A stretch of DNA of 64,000 bases from the NCBI GenBank assembly GCA_016714015.1, contig JADJNZ010000004.1, positions 496,001 to 560,000 on the forward strand. The letters run 5' to 3'. Shown here piece after piece: positions 18,980 through 29,612 of the stretch. A program made the position numbers and the translations under genes. This DNA comes from Gemmatimonadota bacterium. Lineage in GTDB: Bacteria; Gemmatimonadota; Gemmatimonadetes; Gemmatimonadales; Gemmatimonadaceae. A model generated the notes under the pieces. That model was not told the origin of the DNA. It saw nothing but the letters and a program-made list of their open reading frames with translations, and did no database searches. The first letter of the stretch is position 1, and every line of letters starts with the position of its first letter.

Positions 18980-20785
18980 ATGACCGCCGGTTCCACCACC
19001 CCGACCATCGCCGTCCTGGCGAGCGATGTCGCCGACCGCATCGCGGCCGGCGAGGTCGTCGAGCGCCCGGCCTCGGTCGTGAAGGAACTCGTCGAGAACG
19101 CGCTCGATGCCGGCGCGACGGCGATCGACCTCGACGTGCGCGAAGGCGGACGGGCGCTGATCCGCGTGAGCGATGACGGGCACGGCATGGACCGCGCCAA
19201 CGCGGCACGGGCCATCGAGCGGCATGCGACGAGCAAGATCCGCGATGCGGAGGACCTCGTGGGGGTGCTCAGCTTCGGCTTCCGCGGGGAGGCGCTCCCC
19301 GCGATCGGCTCGGTCTCGCAGCTGACGATCGAGACCGCGACGGAGGACGGCGCGGGCGTGACCGTGGACGTCGCCGGCGGGAGCCTCGTCGGTGTGCGCC
19401 CGGCCGCGCGCCGGCGCGGCACCTCGGTGAGCGTCGCCTCGCTCTTCTACAACACCCCCGCGCGGCAGAAATTCCTGCGCGGAGCGCGCTCCGAGTGGCG
19501 GGCCATCGCCGACACGCTCACCACGCTCGCGCTGGTGCGACGGGACGTCCGCTTCACCGTCTCGCACGACGGCAAGGAGCAGATGCGCCTCCCGGTCGCG
19601 GACTCGCTGCGCGTGCGTGTGGCCGCGCTCTGGGGCAACGAGGTCGCCGAGCGCCTCGTCTCCGTGGATGACGTCGCGGGTCCCATCCGCGTCTCCGGTC
19701 TCGTCGAACGACCGACGGACGTCGGGACGGCGGCACGCCGCACCTTCCTCACCGTCAATGGGCGCGCCGTACGCGACACCGGGCTCGTGCGTGCGGCGGA
19801 GGCCGCCTACCGGACGACGATCCAGGCGGGCATGCGGCCGAGCGTGCTCCTTGAGGTGGAACTGCCGGGCGGTGAGGTCGACGTGAACGTGCATCCCGCC
19901 AAGGCCGAGGTGCGCTTCCGCGACCGCTGGCACGTCGAGCGCGCGGTCGAGCGTGCCGTCCGACGCGCGCTGGGCACCGAGGACTCCGCGGCCGCGGTCG
20001 GCTACGTGCGCACCTTCCTGCCGAGCGAGCCGGCGCTCGGCTCGCCGCTCGGCGTCGAGGCGCTGCGGCAGCACGGGAGCGTCGATCCCGCGCCGCTCTG
20101 GGCGCGTTCCTCCGAGGAAGTCGCGGCCGATCGCGCGCCGCGCGCGCCGGCGGACACGCCCGCCGGCGCGGATGACGTCGCGGGGAGCGCCGCCTCGCCC
20201 GCGGATGAGCAGATCCTCGTGCCGCCGCTGGTGCAGTTCCACCGGACGTACATCACGTTCGAGCGCCCCGATGCGCTCGTGCTCATCGACCAGCACTCGG
20301 CGCACGAACGCGTGCTCTTCGAGCGCTTCATGCAGGCGCTCGAGCGCGGGGAGGCCCCGTCGCAACGGCTGCTCTTCCCGCTCACCATGCACCTCGCGCC
20401 GGCCGAGGCGGAGGCCTTCGAGGTCAATCGCGATGTCTTCACCAGGATCGGCTACGAGGTGGAGGGGTTCGGCGGATCGAGCCTCGTCGTCCAGGCGGTC
20501 CCCGCACCGCACAAGCGATTCGATGCCGAGCGGTGCCTGCGCGAGTCGCTCGCGGCGCTGACCGGCGACCGGGACGCCGGGGCGATCGCGCGGCACGAAC
20601 GGCTCGCCGCCACCATCGCCTGCAAGGCGGCGATCAAGGCCGGCGATCTCCTCGCGCCCGAGGAGATGCGCGCCCTCTACGTCGCGCTGGCGCGCACCAC
20701 GCTCCCGGCGCACGACGTCCATGGCCGCGCGACCATCCTGCAGCTCGGCTGGGATGAGCTCGACCGACGCTTCGGTCGGCGCTGA
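18980..20785 (+). CDS. mutL: DNA mismatch repair protein MutL
   Basis: A 601-residue GHKL ATPase. The N-terminal motifs are intact: IAAGEVVERPASVVKELVEN with general base E36, DDGHGM (65-70), TSKI and GFRGEAL. The C-terminal domain has DQHSAHE at 437-443, the endonuclease metal motif DQHA(X)2E with Ser in place of Ala. ACKAAIKAG and VHGRATILQL follow, where the other zinc-site motifs lie. Nicking activity, normal in bacteria without MutH, is therefore likely but not certain. A GGGAG lies about 9 nt before the ATG. Confidence 0.95.
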   Translation: MTAGSTTPTIAVLASDVADRIAAGEVVERPASVVKELVENALDAGATAIDLDVREGGRALIRVSDDGHGMDRANAARAIERHATSKIRDAEDLVGVLSFGFRGEALPAIGSVSQLTIETATEDGAGVTVDVAGGSLVGVRPAARRRGTSVSVASLFYNTPARQKFLRGARSEWRAIADTLTTLALVRRDVRFTVSHDGKEQMRLPVADSLRVRVAALWGNEVAERLVSVDDVAGPIRVSGLVERPTDVGTAARRTFLTVNGRAVRDTGLVRAAEAAYRTTIQAGMRPSVLLEVELPGGEVDVNVHPAKAEVRFRDRWHVERAVERAVRRALGTEDSAAAVGYVRTFLPSEPALGSPLGVEALRQHGSVDPAPLWARSSEEVAADRAPRAPADTPAGADDVAGSAASPADEQILVPPLVQFHRTYITFERPDALVLIDQHSAHERVLFERFMQALERGEAPSQRLLFPLTMHLAPAEAEAFEVNRDVFTRIGYEVEGFGGSSLVVQAVPAPHKRFDAERCLRESLAALTGDRDAGAIARHERLAATIACKAAIKAGDLLAPEEMRALYVALARTTLPAHDVHGRATILQLGWDELDRRFGRR

Positions 20786-20795
20786 GGGCGGCGCC

Positions 20796-21734
20796 GTGCC
20801 CAGCACCGCGCACGACGCGGCGGCCCCGCTCTGGATCATCGCCGGGCCCACCGGCGCCGGGAAGTCGGCGCTGGCGATGGACCTCGCCGAGCGGCTCGGC
20901 GCGCTGCTCATCAGTGCGGACAGTCGGCAGGTCTACCGCGGGTTCGACATCGGCACCTCCAAGCCGACGCCCGCGGAGCTCACCCGCGTGGCGCACCGCG
21001 GAATCGACACCGCCGACCCCACCGAGCGCTACTCCGCGGCCCGCTGGGCGCGTGAAGCGGCCGGGTGGCTCGACGAGGCGTCGGCCGACGGGAGCCCGGC
21101 GCTGGTGGTCGGCGGCACCGGGCTCTGGTTGCGCGCGCTCGTGCGGCCGCTCGCGGACGAGCCGCCGATGGATCCGGAGGCGCGGGCCGCGCTGCAGGCG
21201 GAGCTCGCGCAGCTCGGGACGCTGGCGCTGCGGGCGCGCGTGGCGGTGCTCGATCCGCCACGCGCGCATCTGGGCCGCACGCAACTGCTGCGCGCGGCCG
21301 AGGTGGCGCTGCTGACCGGCAGCCGGATCAGCGACCTTCAGGCGGCCGGACGAGCGCGACCTGGGCGCGGAGCGCGTTGGGTGATCGTCGATCCCTGCGA
21401 CGCGCTGCCGGCGCGGCTGGCGTCGCGCCTCGACGGGATGTGGCGCGCCGGATGGCCGGACGAGGTGCGACGACTGATCGACGCCGTCCCCGCCGAGGCC
21501 CCGGCGTGGAACGCCTGCGGCTATCGGGAGATTCGTGCTCTCGTGGAGGGGCGTTGCACCGAGGCGGCGGCCCGCGAGGCGATCCTCGTGAGCACGCGGC
21601 AGTACGCCAAGCGGCAGCGCACCTGGTTCCGCAATCAGCTCGACGAGGAGTCGGCGGTGCTGCGACTCGACCCGCGCGCGCCCGAGGCACCGGCGCGCGC
21701 CGAACGATGGTTCCGCACGGGAGTGGACGCGTGA
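20796..21734 (+). CDS. miaA: tRNA dimethylallyltransferase
   Basis: A 312-residue enzyme that adds dimethylallyl to A37 of tRNAs reading UNN codons. The P-loop GPTGAGKSA, the catalytic ISADSRQVYRGFDIGTSKP region (core DSRQVYRG), the GGTGLW motif and a C-terminal TRQYAKRQRTWFR are all present. I chose GTG 20796 because GAGGG lies 7 nt upstream; ATG 20754 inside mutL would add 14 residues. It follows mutL as in many bacteria and overlaps bshA by 4 nt. Confidence 0.94.
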   Translation: MPSTAHDAAAPLWIIAGPTGAGKSALAMDLAERLGALLISADSRQVYRGFDIGTSKPTPAELTRVAHRGIDTADPTERYSAARWAREAAGWLDEASADGSPALVVGGTGLWLRALVRPLADEPPMDPEARAALQAELAQLGTLALRARVAVLDPPRAHLGRTQLLRAAEVALLTGSRISDLQAAGRARPGRGARWVIVDPCDALPARLASRLDGMWRAGWPDEVRRLIDAVPAEAPAWNACGYREIRALVEGRCTEAAAREAILVSTRQYAKRQRTWFRNQLDEESAVLRLDPRAPEAPARAERWFRTGVDA

Positions 21735-22864
21735 AGGTCGGCATCACCTGCTATCCGACGTACGGCGGCTCCGGCGCCGTCGCCACCGAACTCGGGATCG
21801 CGCTCGCGGCGCGCGGCCATGAGGTCCACTTCATCTCGTACGAGCACCCGTTCCGGCTGCCGCACTTCCTCCCTCGCGTGTACTTCCACGAGGTGAGCAT
21901 CGGCAACTACCCGCTGTTCGAGTATCCGCCCTACGACCTCGCGCTCGCGGTGCGCATGCACGACGTCGTGCTCTCGCAAGGACTCGACCTCCTGCACGTC
22001 CACTACGCCATCCCGCATGCGACCAGCGCCTGGATCGCCAAGGAGATGCTGAAAGAGCAGGGCCGTCCGCTCCCCGTCGTGACCACCCTGCATGGCACCG
22101 ACATCACCATCGTCGGGCAGGACCACTCGTACCAGGCGATCACCCGCTTCTCGATCGAGCGCTCCGACCGCATCACCGCCGTCTCGCAGTGGCTCAAGGA
22201 CGAGACGATCAAGGCCTTCGGCTGCAGCAACCGACGCGTGGATGTCGTCCCCAACTTCGTCGACCCGACCATCTTCGAGCGCGCGCATCACGGCGCGGCG
22301 CTGCACGACGAGCTCGGCGGGGGCCGGAAGGTGCTGATGCACATCTCCAACTTCCGCCCCGTCAAGCGCGTGCGCGACGTCGTGCGCGTCTTCGCGAAGG
22401 TCCGCGAACGAGTGCCGAGCGTGCTGGTCATGGTCGGCGACGGGCCGGATCGCGGCGCTGCGGAAGAGGAAGCGCGGACGCTCGGCGTCAGCGCCGATGT
22501 GCGCTTCCTCGGGAAGATCGACGCCGTCGCACCGCTCCTCGCCGCGGCCGACCTCTACGTCTTTCCGTCGGAGAGCGAGAGCTTCGGCCTGAGCGCGCTC
22601 GAGGCGCTCGCGAGCGGCGTCCCGGTCGTCGCCGCCCGCGTCGGCGGTGTCCCCGAGGTGGTGCAGGACGGCGTCACCGGGACGCTGCACACGTTGGGCG
22701 ACATCGAGGGCATGGCCGAGTCGGCGGTCCGCTTCCTCGAACCCGCCCGATGGGCCGCCGCGAGCGCTGCTGCGGCCGCCGACGCGCGGACCCGCTACGC
22801 CACGCACGACGTCGTCGGGCAGTACGAACGGATCTACCGCGAGGCGCTCGGGCAGGTCGGCTGA
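21731..22864 (+). CDS. bshA: N-acetyl-alpha-D-glucosaminyl L-malate synthase (bacillithiol synthesis)
   Basis: A 377-residue GT4 glycosyltransferase. BshA joins UDP-GlcNAc to L-malate, the first step of bacillithiol. The start CYPTYGGSGAVATELG is the BshA signature. HVHYAIPHATSAW, TTLHGTDITIVGQD and the donor-site sequence FPSESESFGLSALEALA (core SESFGLSALE) are also nearly identical to the family. bshB and bshC are not in the window. GTG start overlapping miaA by 4 nt. Confidence 0.95.
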   Translation: MKVGITCYPTYGGSGAVATELGIALAARGHEVHFISYEHPFRLPHFLPRVYFHEVSIGNYPLFEYPPYDLALAVRMHDVVLSQGLDLLHVHYAIPHATSAWIAKEMLKEQGRPLPVVTTLHGTDITIVGQDHSYQAITRFSIERSDRITAVSQWLKDETIKAFGCSNRRVDVVPNFVDPTIFERAHHGAALHDELGGGRKVLMHISNFRPVKRVRDVVRVFAKVRERVPSVLVMVGDGPDRGAAEEEARTLGVSADVRFLGKIDAVAPLLAAADLYVFPSESESFGLSALEALASGVPVVAARVGGVPEVVQDGVTGTLHTLGDIEGMAESAVRFLEPARWAAASAAAAADARTRYATHDVVGQYERIYREALGQVG

Positions 22865-22884
22865 GGCGCCGTTAGGTTTCGCGG

Positions 22885-23703
22885 ATGCAAGAGATGACCG
22901 TCATCCAAGCCTTCGTCCTCGGCGCGCTCCAGGGCCTGACCGAGTTCCTCCCGGTCTCGAGTTCCGCCCATCTCGCGCTCACCCCGTGGGTCATGGGGTG
23001 GACGCCGGCCGGGCTCGGGTTCGATCTCGCGCTGCACGTCGGCACGCTCGCCGCGCTCGGCTGGTACTTCCGCCATGAGTGGCGATCCCTCGTCCTCGGC
23101 GGGATCACGCTGCTACGGGAGCGGAAGCCCGTCGACGACGCGTCGCGACGCACCCTCTTCGTGATCATCGCGACCATCCCCGCGGCGGTCGCCGGGCTGC
23201 TCCTCGAGGACTATGCGGAGACGGTCTTCCGTGCGCCGATCATCACGGCGATCGCCTTGATCGTGATGGGGGCCGTGCTCTGGGTGGTCGACGCCAAGGT
23301 GCCGCCGGTGCGGGAACGGGCGTCGATGACCTGGCGCGATGCGCTGCTCGTCGGTCTCGCGCAGTGCCTCGCCCTCGTGCCCGGCGTCTCGCGGAGCGGA
23401 TCGACCATCACCGCCGGCCGAGCGCTCGGGTTCGATCGCAGCGCGGCCGCCGTGTTCAGCTTCGTGATGTCGATGCCCATCACGCTCGCGGCGGCGATCC
23501 TCAAGGTCCCCGACGCGATCCGCGAGTCGGGCGTCACGCTCCCGCTCGTCGTCGGCGTGCTGACCGCGTTCGTCTCGAGCTACCTCGCGATCGCGGTCCT
23601 CCTGCGGTATGTCTCCAAGCGCGGCTACGGCATCTTCGCCGTGTATCGCTTCGTGCTCGGCGCCGTGATCATCGGCCTGATCATCACGCGAGGCGGGTGG
23701 TGA
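22885..23703 (+). CDS. uppP: Undecaprenyl-diphosphatase
   Basis: A 272-residue integral membrane protein of the BacA/UppP family, which dephosphorylates undecaprenyl pyrophosphate so the lipid carrier can be reused in wall and envelope synthesis. LTEFLPVSSSAHL near the start and PGVSRSGSTI in the middle are the two catalytic signatures. About seven or eight hydrophobic segments are visible. A -10-like TAGGTT (22873-22878) lies 6 nt before the ATG. Overlaps birA by 4 nt. Confidence 0.95.
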   Translation: MQEMTVIQAFVLGALQGLTEFLPVSSSAHLALTPWVMGWTPAGLGFDLALHVGTLAALGWYFRHEWRSLVLGGITLLRERKPVDDASRRTLFVIIATIPAAVAGLLLEDYAETVFRAPIITAIALIVMGAVLWVVDAKVPPVRERASMTWRDALLVGLAQCLALVPGVSRSGSTITAGRALGFDRSAAAVFSFVMSMPITLAAAILKVPDAIRESGVTLPLVVGVLTAFVSSYLAIAVLLRYVSKRGYGIFAVYRFVLGAVIIGLIITRGGW

Positions 23704-24428
23704 CCTGGCTGGGTCTCGATGGCGTGACGCTCGCGGCGCGCCTCGGGCTACCGCGGGTCGAGGCCGTCGGCGTGCTCGGCTCGACCATGGATGCGGCGCA
23801 CGAGCTGGCGGCCGGGGGGGCACCCGCCGGGACGCTCGTGGTCGCCGAGGAGCAGTCGGCCGGGCGCGGTCGTGGCGGACGCGTCTGGACCTCAGGACCG
23901 GGGGCCGGGCTCTGGATGACGCTCGTTGAGCGGCCGCGCAGCGCCGACGGCATCGACGTCCTGAGCTTGCGCGTCGGGCTGCGGCTCGCGCCGGTGCTCG
24001 AGCGCTGGACCGTCGCGCCCATCCGGCTGAAGTGGCCCAACGACCTCTACGTCGACAGGCGCAAGCTCGCTGGTGTGCTCATCGAGGCGAGATGGCGTGG
24101 TGCGCATCCCGATTGGGTCGCGATCGGACTCGGCCTCAACCTCGTCGCACCGCCGGACCTCGCCGCGGCCGCCCTCCTCGGCGCGCGAGCGGAGACCGTG
24201 CTCGCCGAGGTCGTGCCGGCGCTGCGAGCCGCGGCCTTCGCGCACGGGCCGTTGTCCACCGGGGAACTCGCCGAGTTCGCCCGGCGTGATCTGGCGATGG
24301 GGCAGCGCGTCTCCTCTCCAGCGGAAGGGCTCGTCCGCGGGATCTCGTCGGCCGGCGAACTCCTCGTCGAGACCGATTCCGGCATCACCCCGCATCGCGC
24401 GGGCTCGCTCGTCTTCGCCATCAGCTGA
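23700..24428 (+). CDS. birA: Biotin-[acetyl-CoA-carboxylase] ligase, no DNA-binding domain
   Basis: A 242-residue group I biotin protein ligase, which makes biotinyl-AMP and transfers biotin to the carboxylase carrier protein. The biotinyl-AMP loop reads SAGRGRGGRVW and the ATP/biotin site KWPNDLYV. The N-terminal winged helix of bifunctional BirA repressors is absent, so this one should not regulate transcription. GTG start overlapping uppP. coaX follows after 12 nt. Confidence 0.93.
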   Translation: MTWLGLDGVTLAARLGLPRVEAVGVLGSTMDAAHELAAGGAPAGTLVVAEEQSAGRGRGGRVWTSGPGAGLWMTLVERPRSADGIDVLSLRVGLRLAPVLERWTVAPIRLKWPNDLYVDRRKLAGVLIEARWRGAHPDWVAIGLGLNLVAPPDLAAAALLGARAETVLAEVVPALRAAAFAHGPLSTGELAEFARRDLAMGQRVSSPAEGLVRGISSAGELLVETDSGITPHRAGSLVFAIS

Positions 24429-24440
24429 GGCCTTTCCCAC

Positions 24441-25217
24441 ATGCTCCTCGTCGCGGACGTCGGCAACACCGAGACCACGCTCGGCCTCTGCCATGGTGAG
24501 GTCGTCACCGACCACTGGCGCATCACCACCGACGCGCAACGGACGCCGGACGAGGTGCTTCTCGTCCTCCGCGGGCTCCTGAAGGCGAACAACGTGCCTC
24601 TCGAGCAAGTGACGGCGTCCGCCATCGGCTCCGTGGTCCCCGGTGTCACCGGCGCGCTCGTCGAGGCCGCGGCGAAGCTGACCGGCAACCAGCCGGTCGT
24701 CGTGGATGCGCGCTCCAAGCTCGGCATCACGCTCGCGGTCGACGAGCCGATGACCGTCGGGGCGGATCGGATCATCAACACGCTCGCCGCGAGCCGCATC
24801 TATCGCGTCGATTGCATCGTCGTCGACCTCGGGACAGCGACCACGTATGACTGCATCACCGCCGACGGCGTCTTCTTGGGGGGCGTGATCCAGCCTGGCG
24901 TGCGAACCTCGGCCGAGACGCTGTTCCGCCGCACGTCGAAGCTCCCAGCGACCGAGCTCGTCGCACCGCGCAAGGCGATCGGCACGCGCACCGAGGAGTG
25001 CATCCGAGCGGGGGTGGTCTTCGGGGCCGCGGATTCGCTCGACGGGATCGTGCGCCGCATCAAGCGGGACTGGCCGCGGGACCAGGTGCCGAAGGTCGTC
25101 GCGACGGGCGGTCTCGCGGCGGTGATCAAGCCCTATTGCAGCGAGATCGAACTCATCGAGCCCGATCTCACGCTGCACGGGCTGCGCATGGCGTACGACC
25201 TGCTCACGAGCCGCTGA
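24441..25217 (+). CDS. coaX: Type III pantothenate kinase
   Basis: A 258-residue ASKHA-fold kinase phosphorylating pantothenate in coenzyme A synthesis. The phosphate motifs DVGNTETTLG (6-15) and DLGTATTYD (129-137) and the catalytic block GADRIINTLAA with D109 are all present. It follows birA, a common pairing. Its last 14 nt overlap the end of the convergent ankyrin gene. Confidence 0.95.
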   Translation: MLLVADVGNTETTLGLCHGEVVTDHWRITTDAQRTPDEVLLVLRGLLKANNVPLEQVTASAIGSVVPGVTGALVEAAAKLTGNQPVVVDARSKLGITLAVDEPMTVGADRIINTLAASRIYRVDCIVVDLGTATTYDCITADGVFLGGVIQPGVRTSAETLFRRTSKLPATELVAPRKAIGTRTEECIRAGVVFGAADSLDGIVRRIKRDWPRDQVPKVVATGGLAAVIKPYCSEIELIEPDLTLHGLRMAYDLLTSR

Positions 25218-26550
25218 AGAGCGCGTCCACGCGGTCGTAGCCGCAGGGCAGGGTGATGCCCTCGGCCGTCGCCCCGGCGCGGAGCAGCGCCTCGACCGAC
25301 TCCGGCGTGCGCCGGTCGGTCCAGTACGAATCGGTGCAGGCCTTCACGGCGAGCATCAGGGGCGTCCGGTCACGGCCGTCGCGGGCGTTCGGGTCCGCGC
25401 CCGCGGCGAGCAACGCACGAACGGCGGCGGGACGGCTGCGCCAGGCGGCCGCGTGCAAGGCGGTGCACAGGGGCGCGAGGTCGTAGTATCCGTACCCCGG
25501 CCCGAACCGCGCGTCGACGGGCAGTCCCAGCTCCAGGAGGAGACGCAGGCCGGTGCTGTTGCCGTTGGCCGCGAACCGGACGAGTACCGCCGCGGACATC
25601 GCATGCACCGCGTCGACCGCGGCAGGCATCGTCTCGACGATGGTCCGCACCGCCGGGGCGTGGCCCCGCGCACAGGCCGCGAGCAGGGCGTCACCGCCAG
25701 TGATCCGCAACTGGATGCCGCGCCGCGCCATCGCGTCGAGCACATCACCGCGGCCGAGCCGCGCCGCGAGTGTCACAGCGTCCACGTCATGGAATGCCCG
25801 GTGGGGATCGGCGCCGTGATCGAGCAGGGATTGCACGATCTCGAGGTCGTTGTCACGGGCGAGTGCGTGGTGCAGGATGCTCGGCGACCACCGCGTCGGC
25901 CGCGTCGCATCGGCGCCGTGGTCAAGCAGCCATCGGACCCCGCGCACGTCATGCCAATCGCACTTGCGAAGCAGGAGCGTGGCCAGCGTGTCCGGGGTGC
26001 AGCGTCCGCTCTCGACGAGGGCGTGCATCGGTCCGTTCTCGTAGCCCTCGGGCGTATGGTATGCGACCTCGTCGTCGTTCGGATCGGCGCCGTGGGCGAG
26101 CAGGAGTCGCGCGAGTTCGAGGTGCCCGGCCAGGGCGGCTGCGCCGTAGAGCGCGGAACGGAAATCGGTCCCCGGGTCCGCCTTCGGGTCACGGAACCCG
26201 GTGTTGGCGTCGGCACCGGCCTCCAGCAGCGCGCTTGCGGCGTCCACGAAGTCGCGGTCCGGTCGGTCAGGCGCATCCAAGAACGTCGAGAAGCACAGAT
26301 AGGTGAGCGGGTCCCACTGGAACGGCCCACCCAGCCCTGTTGGTGCCGTCGTGCCGCTGGCGAGGGCCGCGCGGACGGTGACCGCATCGCCGAGCGCCGC
26401 GGCGAGGTGGAGGGAAGCCGTCGCCTCACGCGCAGCGCGACCCAGTGCCTCCCGGGCCTTCGCCCTCGCCGCTGCGCGATCGCCGTCTCGAGGCGATGTG
26501 ATCGCGCGGAGGACCAGGTCAGCGGGGCCAGCGAACGGGCGTGACGACAT
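25204..26550 (-). CDS. Ankyrin-repeat protein
   Basis: A 448-residue soluble protein made of roughly eight to ten ankyrin repeats. Clear units read LHLAAALGDAVTVRAAL, AAALAGHLELARLLLAHGAD, HALARDNDLEIVQSLLDHGAD and LHAAAWRSRPAAVRALLAAGAD. There is no signal peptide or enzymatic domain, so a protein-binding role is all that can be said. It is monocistronic with its own promoter (26559-26587). Composition is like its neighbours, with no sign of recent transfer. Confidence 0.9.
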   Translation of the reverse strand: MSSRPFAGPADLVLRAITSPRDGDRAAARAKAREALGRAAREATASLHLAAALGDAVTVRAALASGTTAPTGLGGPFQWDPLTYLCFSTFLDAPDRPDRDFVDAASALLEAGADANTGFRDPKADPGTDFRSALYGAAALAGHLELARLLLAHGADPNDDEVAYHTPEGYENGPMHALVESGRCTPDTLATLLLRKCDWHDVRGVRWLLDHGADATRPTRWSPSILHHALARDNDLEIVQSLLDHGADPHRAFHDVDAVTLAARLGRGDVLDAMARRGIQLRITGGDALLAACARGHAPAVRTIVETMPAAVDAVHAMSAAVLVRFAANGNSTGLRLLLELGLPVDARFGPGYGYYDLAPLCTALHAAAWRSRPAAVRALLAAGADPNARDGRDRTPLMLAVKACTDSYWTDRRTPESVEALLRAGATAEGITLPCGYDRVDALFSGS

Positions 26551-26558
26551 GACGCGCT

Positions 26559-26587
26559 AAGCTACGGCGCGGCGGACGCGCGGCCAA
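26559..26587 (-). promoter_or_regulatory. Promoter of the ankyrin gene
   Basis: On the minus strand, TTGGCC (plus 26582-26587) and TAGCTT (plus 26559-26564) have a 17-bp spacer. Only 8 nt separate the -10 box from the ATG, so transcription should start within about 2 nt of the start codon. Between this promoter and that of groES (26588-26787) I see no gene or strong structure. Confidence 0.65.
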
Positions 26588-26787
26588 GCAGCGGCGCCGC
26601 GTGAGGCGGGGAGCGCGAGGGAAGCAGCGGCGCTGCGCCGTCCTCGCAGCGTCGGCGGCCCGTCATCTTGGCGGCAGTCTCGTCCAAGATGGCGCGAAAC
26701 GGTCGGCCGGAACGGCAGGCGAGACTAGCAGTGTAACCGTATCGCATACATATACTTATGTCGTTCAGGCATTCGGGGGATCGGGGG

Positions 26788-26816
26788 TTGTCTGGCCCGG
26801 CGCTTGATCGTACCTT
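26788..26816 (+). promoter_or_regulatory. groES-groEL promoter
   Basis: TTGTCT (26788-26793), 17-bp spacer, TACCTT (26811-26816). The expected start at about 26823 falls at the edge of the CIRCE repeat, so a repressor bound there would block initiation. Confidence 0.65.
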
Positions 26817-26825
26817 AGGATGTTG

Positions 26826-26852
26826 TTAGCACTCCAGCTCCGTGAGTGCCAA
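26826..26852 (+). promoter_or_regulatory. CIRCE operator (HrcA binding site)
   Basis: TTAGCACTC, 9 nt, GAGTGCCAA: the consensus controlling inverted repeat of chaperone expression with a single change in the right arm (consensus GAGTGCTAA). Known CIRCE elements bind the HrcA repressor, which is active when GroEL is free. hrcA itself is not in the window. Confidence 0.95.
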
Positions 26853-26895
26853 CGTGGTTCTCATCACTCCAACCCTAGCACGAGGATCGATATCC

Positions 26896-27204
26896 ATGGC
26901 AGCGAAGACTGCAGCCGCGAACAAGGTCGCGCCGCTCTCCGACCGTGTGGTCGTGAAGGCGATCGAGGAAACCGAGCAGATGCGCGGTGGCCTGTACATC
27001 CCCGACACGGCGAAGGAGAAGCCGCAGCAGGGTGAGGTGATCGCCGTGGGCCCGGGCCGCACCGAGGACGGCAAGCGCGTCCCGATGGAAGTGAAGGCCG
27101 GCGACAAGGTCCTCTACGGCAAGTACTCGGGCACCGAGGTCACGATCGAGGGCGAGCAGCTCCTGATCCTGCGCGAGTCCGACATCCTCGCCGTCGTCAA
27201 CTAA
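26896..27204 (+). CDS. groES: Co-chaperonin GroES (Hsp10)
   Basis: A 102-residue lid protein for GroEL. APLSDRVVVKAIEETEQMRGGLYIP (core DRVVVK and GGLYIPDTAKEKPQQG) includes the mobile loop, and YGKYSGTEV is the typical C-terminal half. A few extra Ala/Lys residues precede the family start. A GAGGA lies about 10 nt before the ATG. Transcribed with groEL behind the CIRCE element. Confidence 0.97.
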   Translation: MAAKTAAANKVAPLSDRVVVKAIEETEQMRGGLYIPDTAKEKPQQGEVIAVGPGRTEDGKRVPMEVKAGDKVLYGKYSGTEVTIEGEQLLILRESDILAVVN

Positions 27205-27229
27205 CTCCATCATCCAGAGGGATCCACAC

Positions 27230-28861
<1,632 letters not shown>

Positions 28862-28886
28862 GGCAGAACGAAGCAGGCAGTACGAA

Positions 28887-28919
28887 GAGCGGCCCGACCG
28901 GATTCCGGTCGGGCCGCTC
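28887..28919. terminator. Terminator between groEL and carbonic anhydrase
   Basis: A perfect 15-bp inverted repeat (28887-28901 with 28905-28919) around ATT, flanked by AA on the left and CTT on the right. It lies between two convergent genes and probably stops both transcripts. Confidence 0.85.
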
Positions 28920-28958
28920 CTTGCGTTCGCGCCACGGGTCGCTGCCGTCGTGGTGCGA

Positions 28959-29588
28959 TCAGTTCTTCGGCAGCACCGCGTTCGCCCGCTCAGCGGAGTC
29001 CACGCCCTCCACGACGCGCTCGATCAGGCCCGAGCCGATGTCGTAGACCCAGCCGTGCAGCATCGGGCGGCGACCGCGGGACCACGCGTCCTGGATGATC
29101 GACGTCCGGCTCAGCACACCCACCTGCTGCATCACGTTCAGGTGAGACAGACGGTGCAGGCGCTCCTCGTGGTCCTTCGTCGCGTCGAGTTCGGTCCGGT
29201 GCCACCGGATGATGTCACGGATGTCCGACAGCCAATGGTCGATCAGGCCGTTGGACAACGGTCCCTCGGCGGCTTTGAGGGCACCGCAGTTCGAGTGGCC
29301 GCACACGATGACATGCTCCACGTCCAGCACGTTCACCGCGAACTGCACCACCGACAGCACGTTCAGGTCCGTCTCCCACACTTGATTGCCGATGTTGCGG
29401 TGCACGAACATCTCGCCCGGGAGCGCACCCGTCATCAGTTCGAGGGGCACGCGGCTGTCCGAGCATCCGATCACGAGGTAGTGCGGCGTCTGCGCCGCCT
29501 CGCGCTTCGCGAAGAAATTCGGGTCCTCCTTCACCATCTCCTGCGCCCACTCGACGTTGTTCTGCAACAGCTTCTGGTAGTACTTCAC
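28959..29588 (-). CDS. Beta-class carbonic anhydrase
   Basis: A 209-residue enzyme interconverting CO2 and bicarbonate. The zinc ligands and the Asp-Arg pair are in place: CSDSRVP (C42, D44, R46) and HSNCGA (H98, C101). No signal peptide is visible, so it is cytosolic. It starts 24 nt after the SulP-type transporter gene, which points to a joint role in inorganic carbon handling. Confidence 0.95.
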   Translation of the reverse strand: MKYYQKLLQNNVEWAQEMVKEDPNFFAKREAAQTPHYLVIGCSDSRVPLELMTGALPGEMFVHRNIGNQVWETDLNVLSVVQFAVNVLDVEHVIVCGHSNCGALKAAEGPLSNGLIDHWLSDIRDIIRWHRTELDATKDHEERLHRLSHLNVMQQVGVLSRTSIIQDAWSRGRRPMLHGWVYDIGSGLIERVVEGVDSAERANAVLPKN

Positions 29589-29612
29589 GGGGCCTTCCGG
29601 GGTGAGGTCGGG

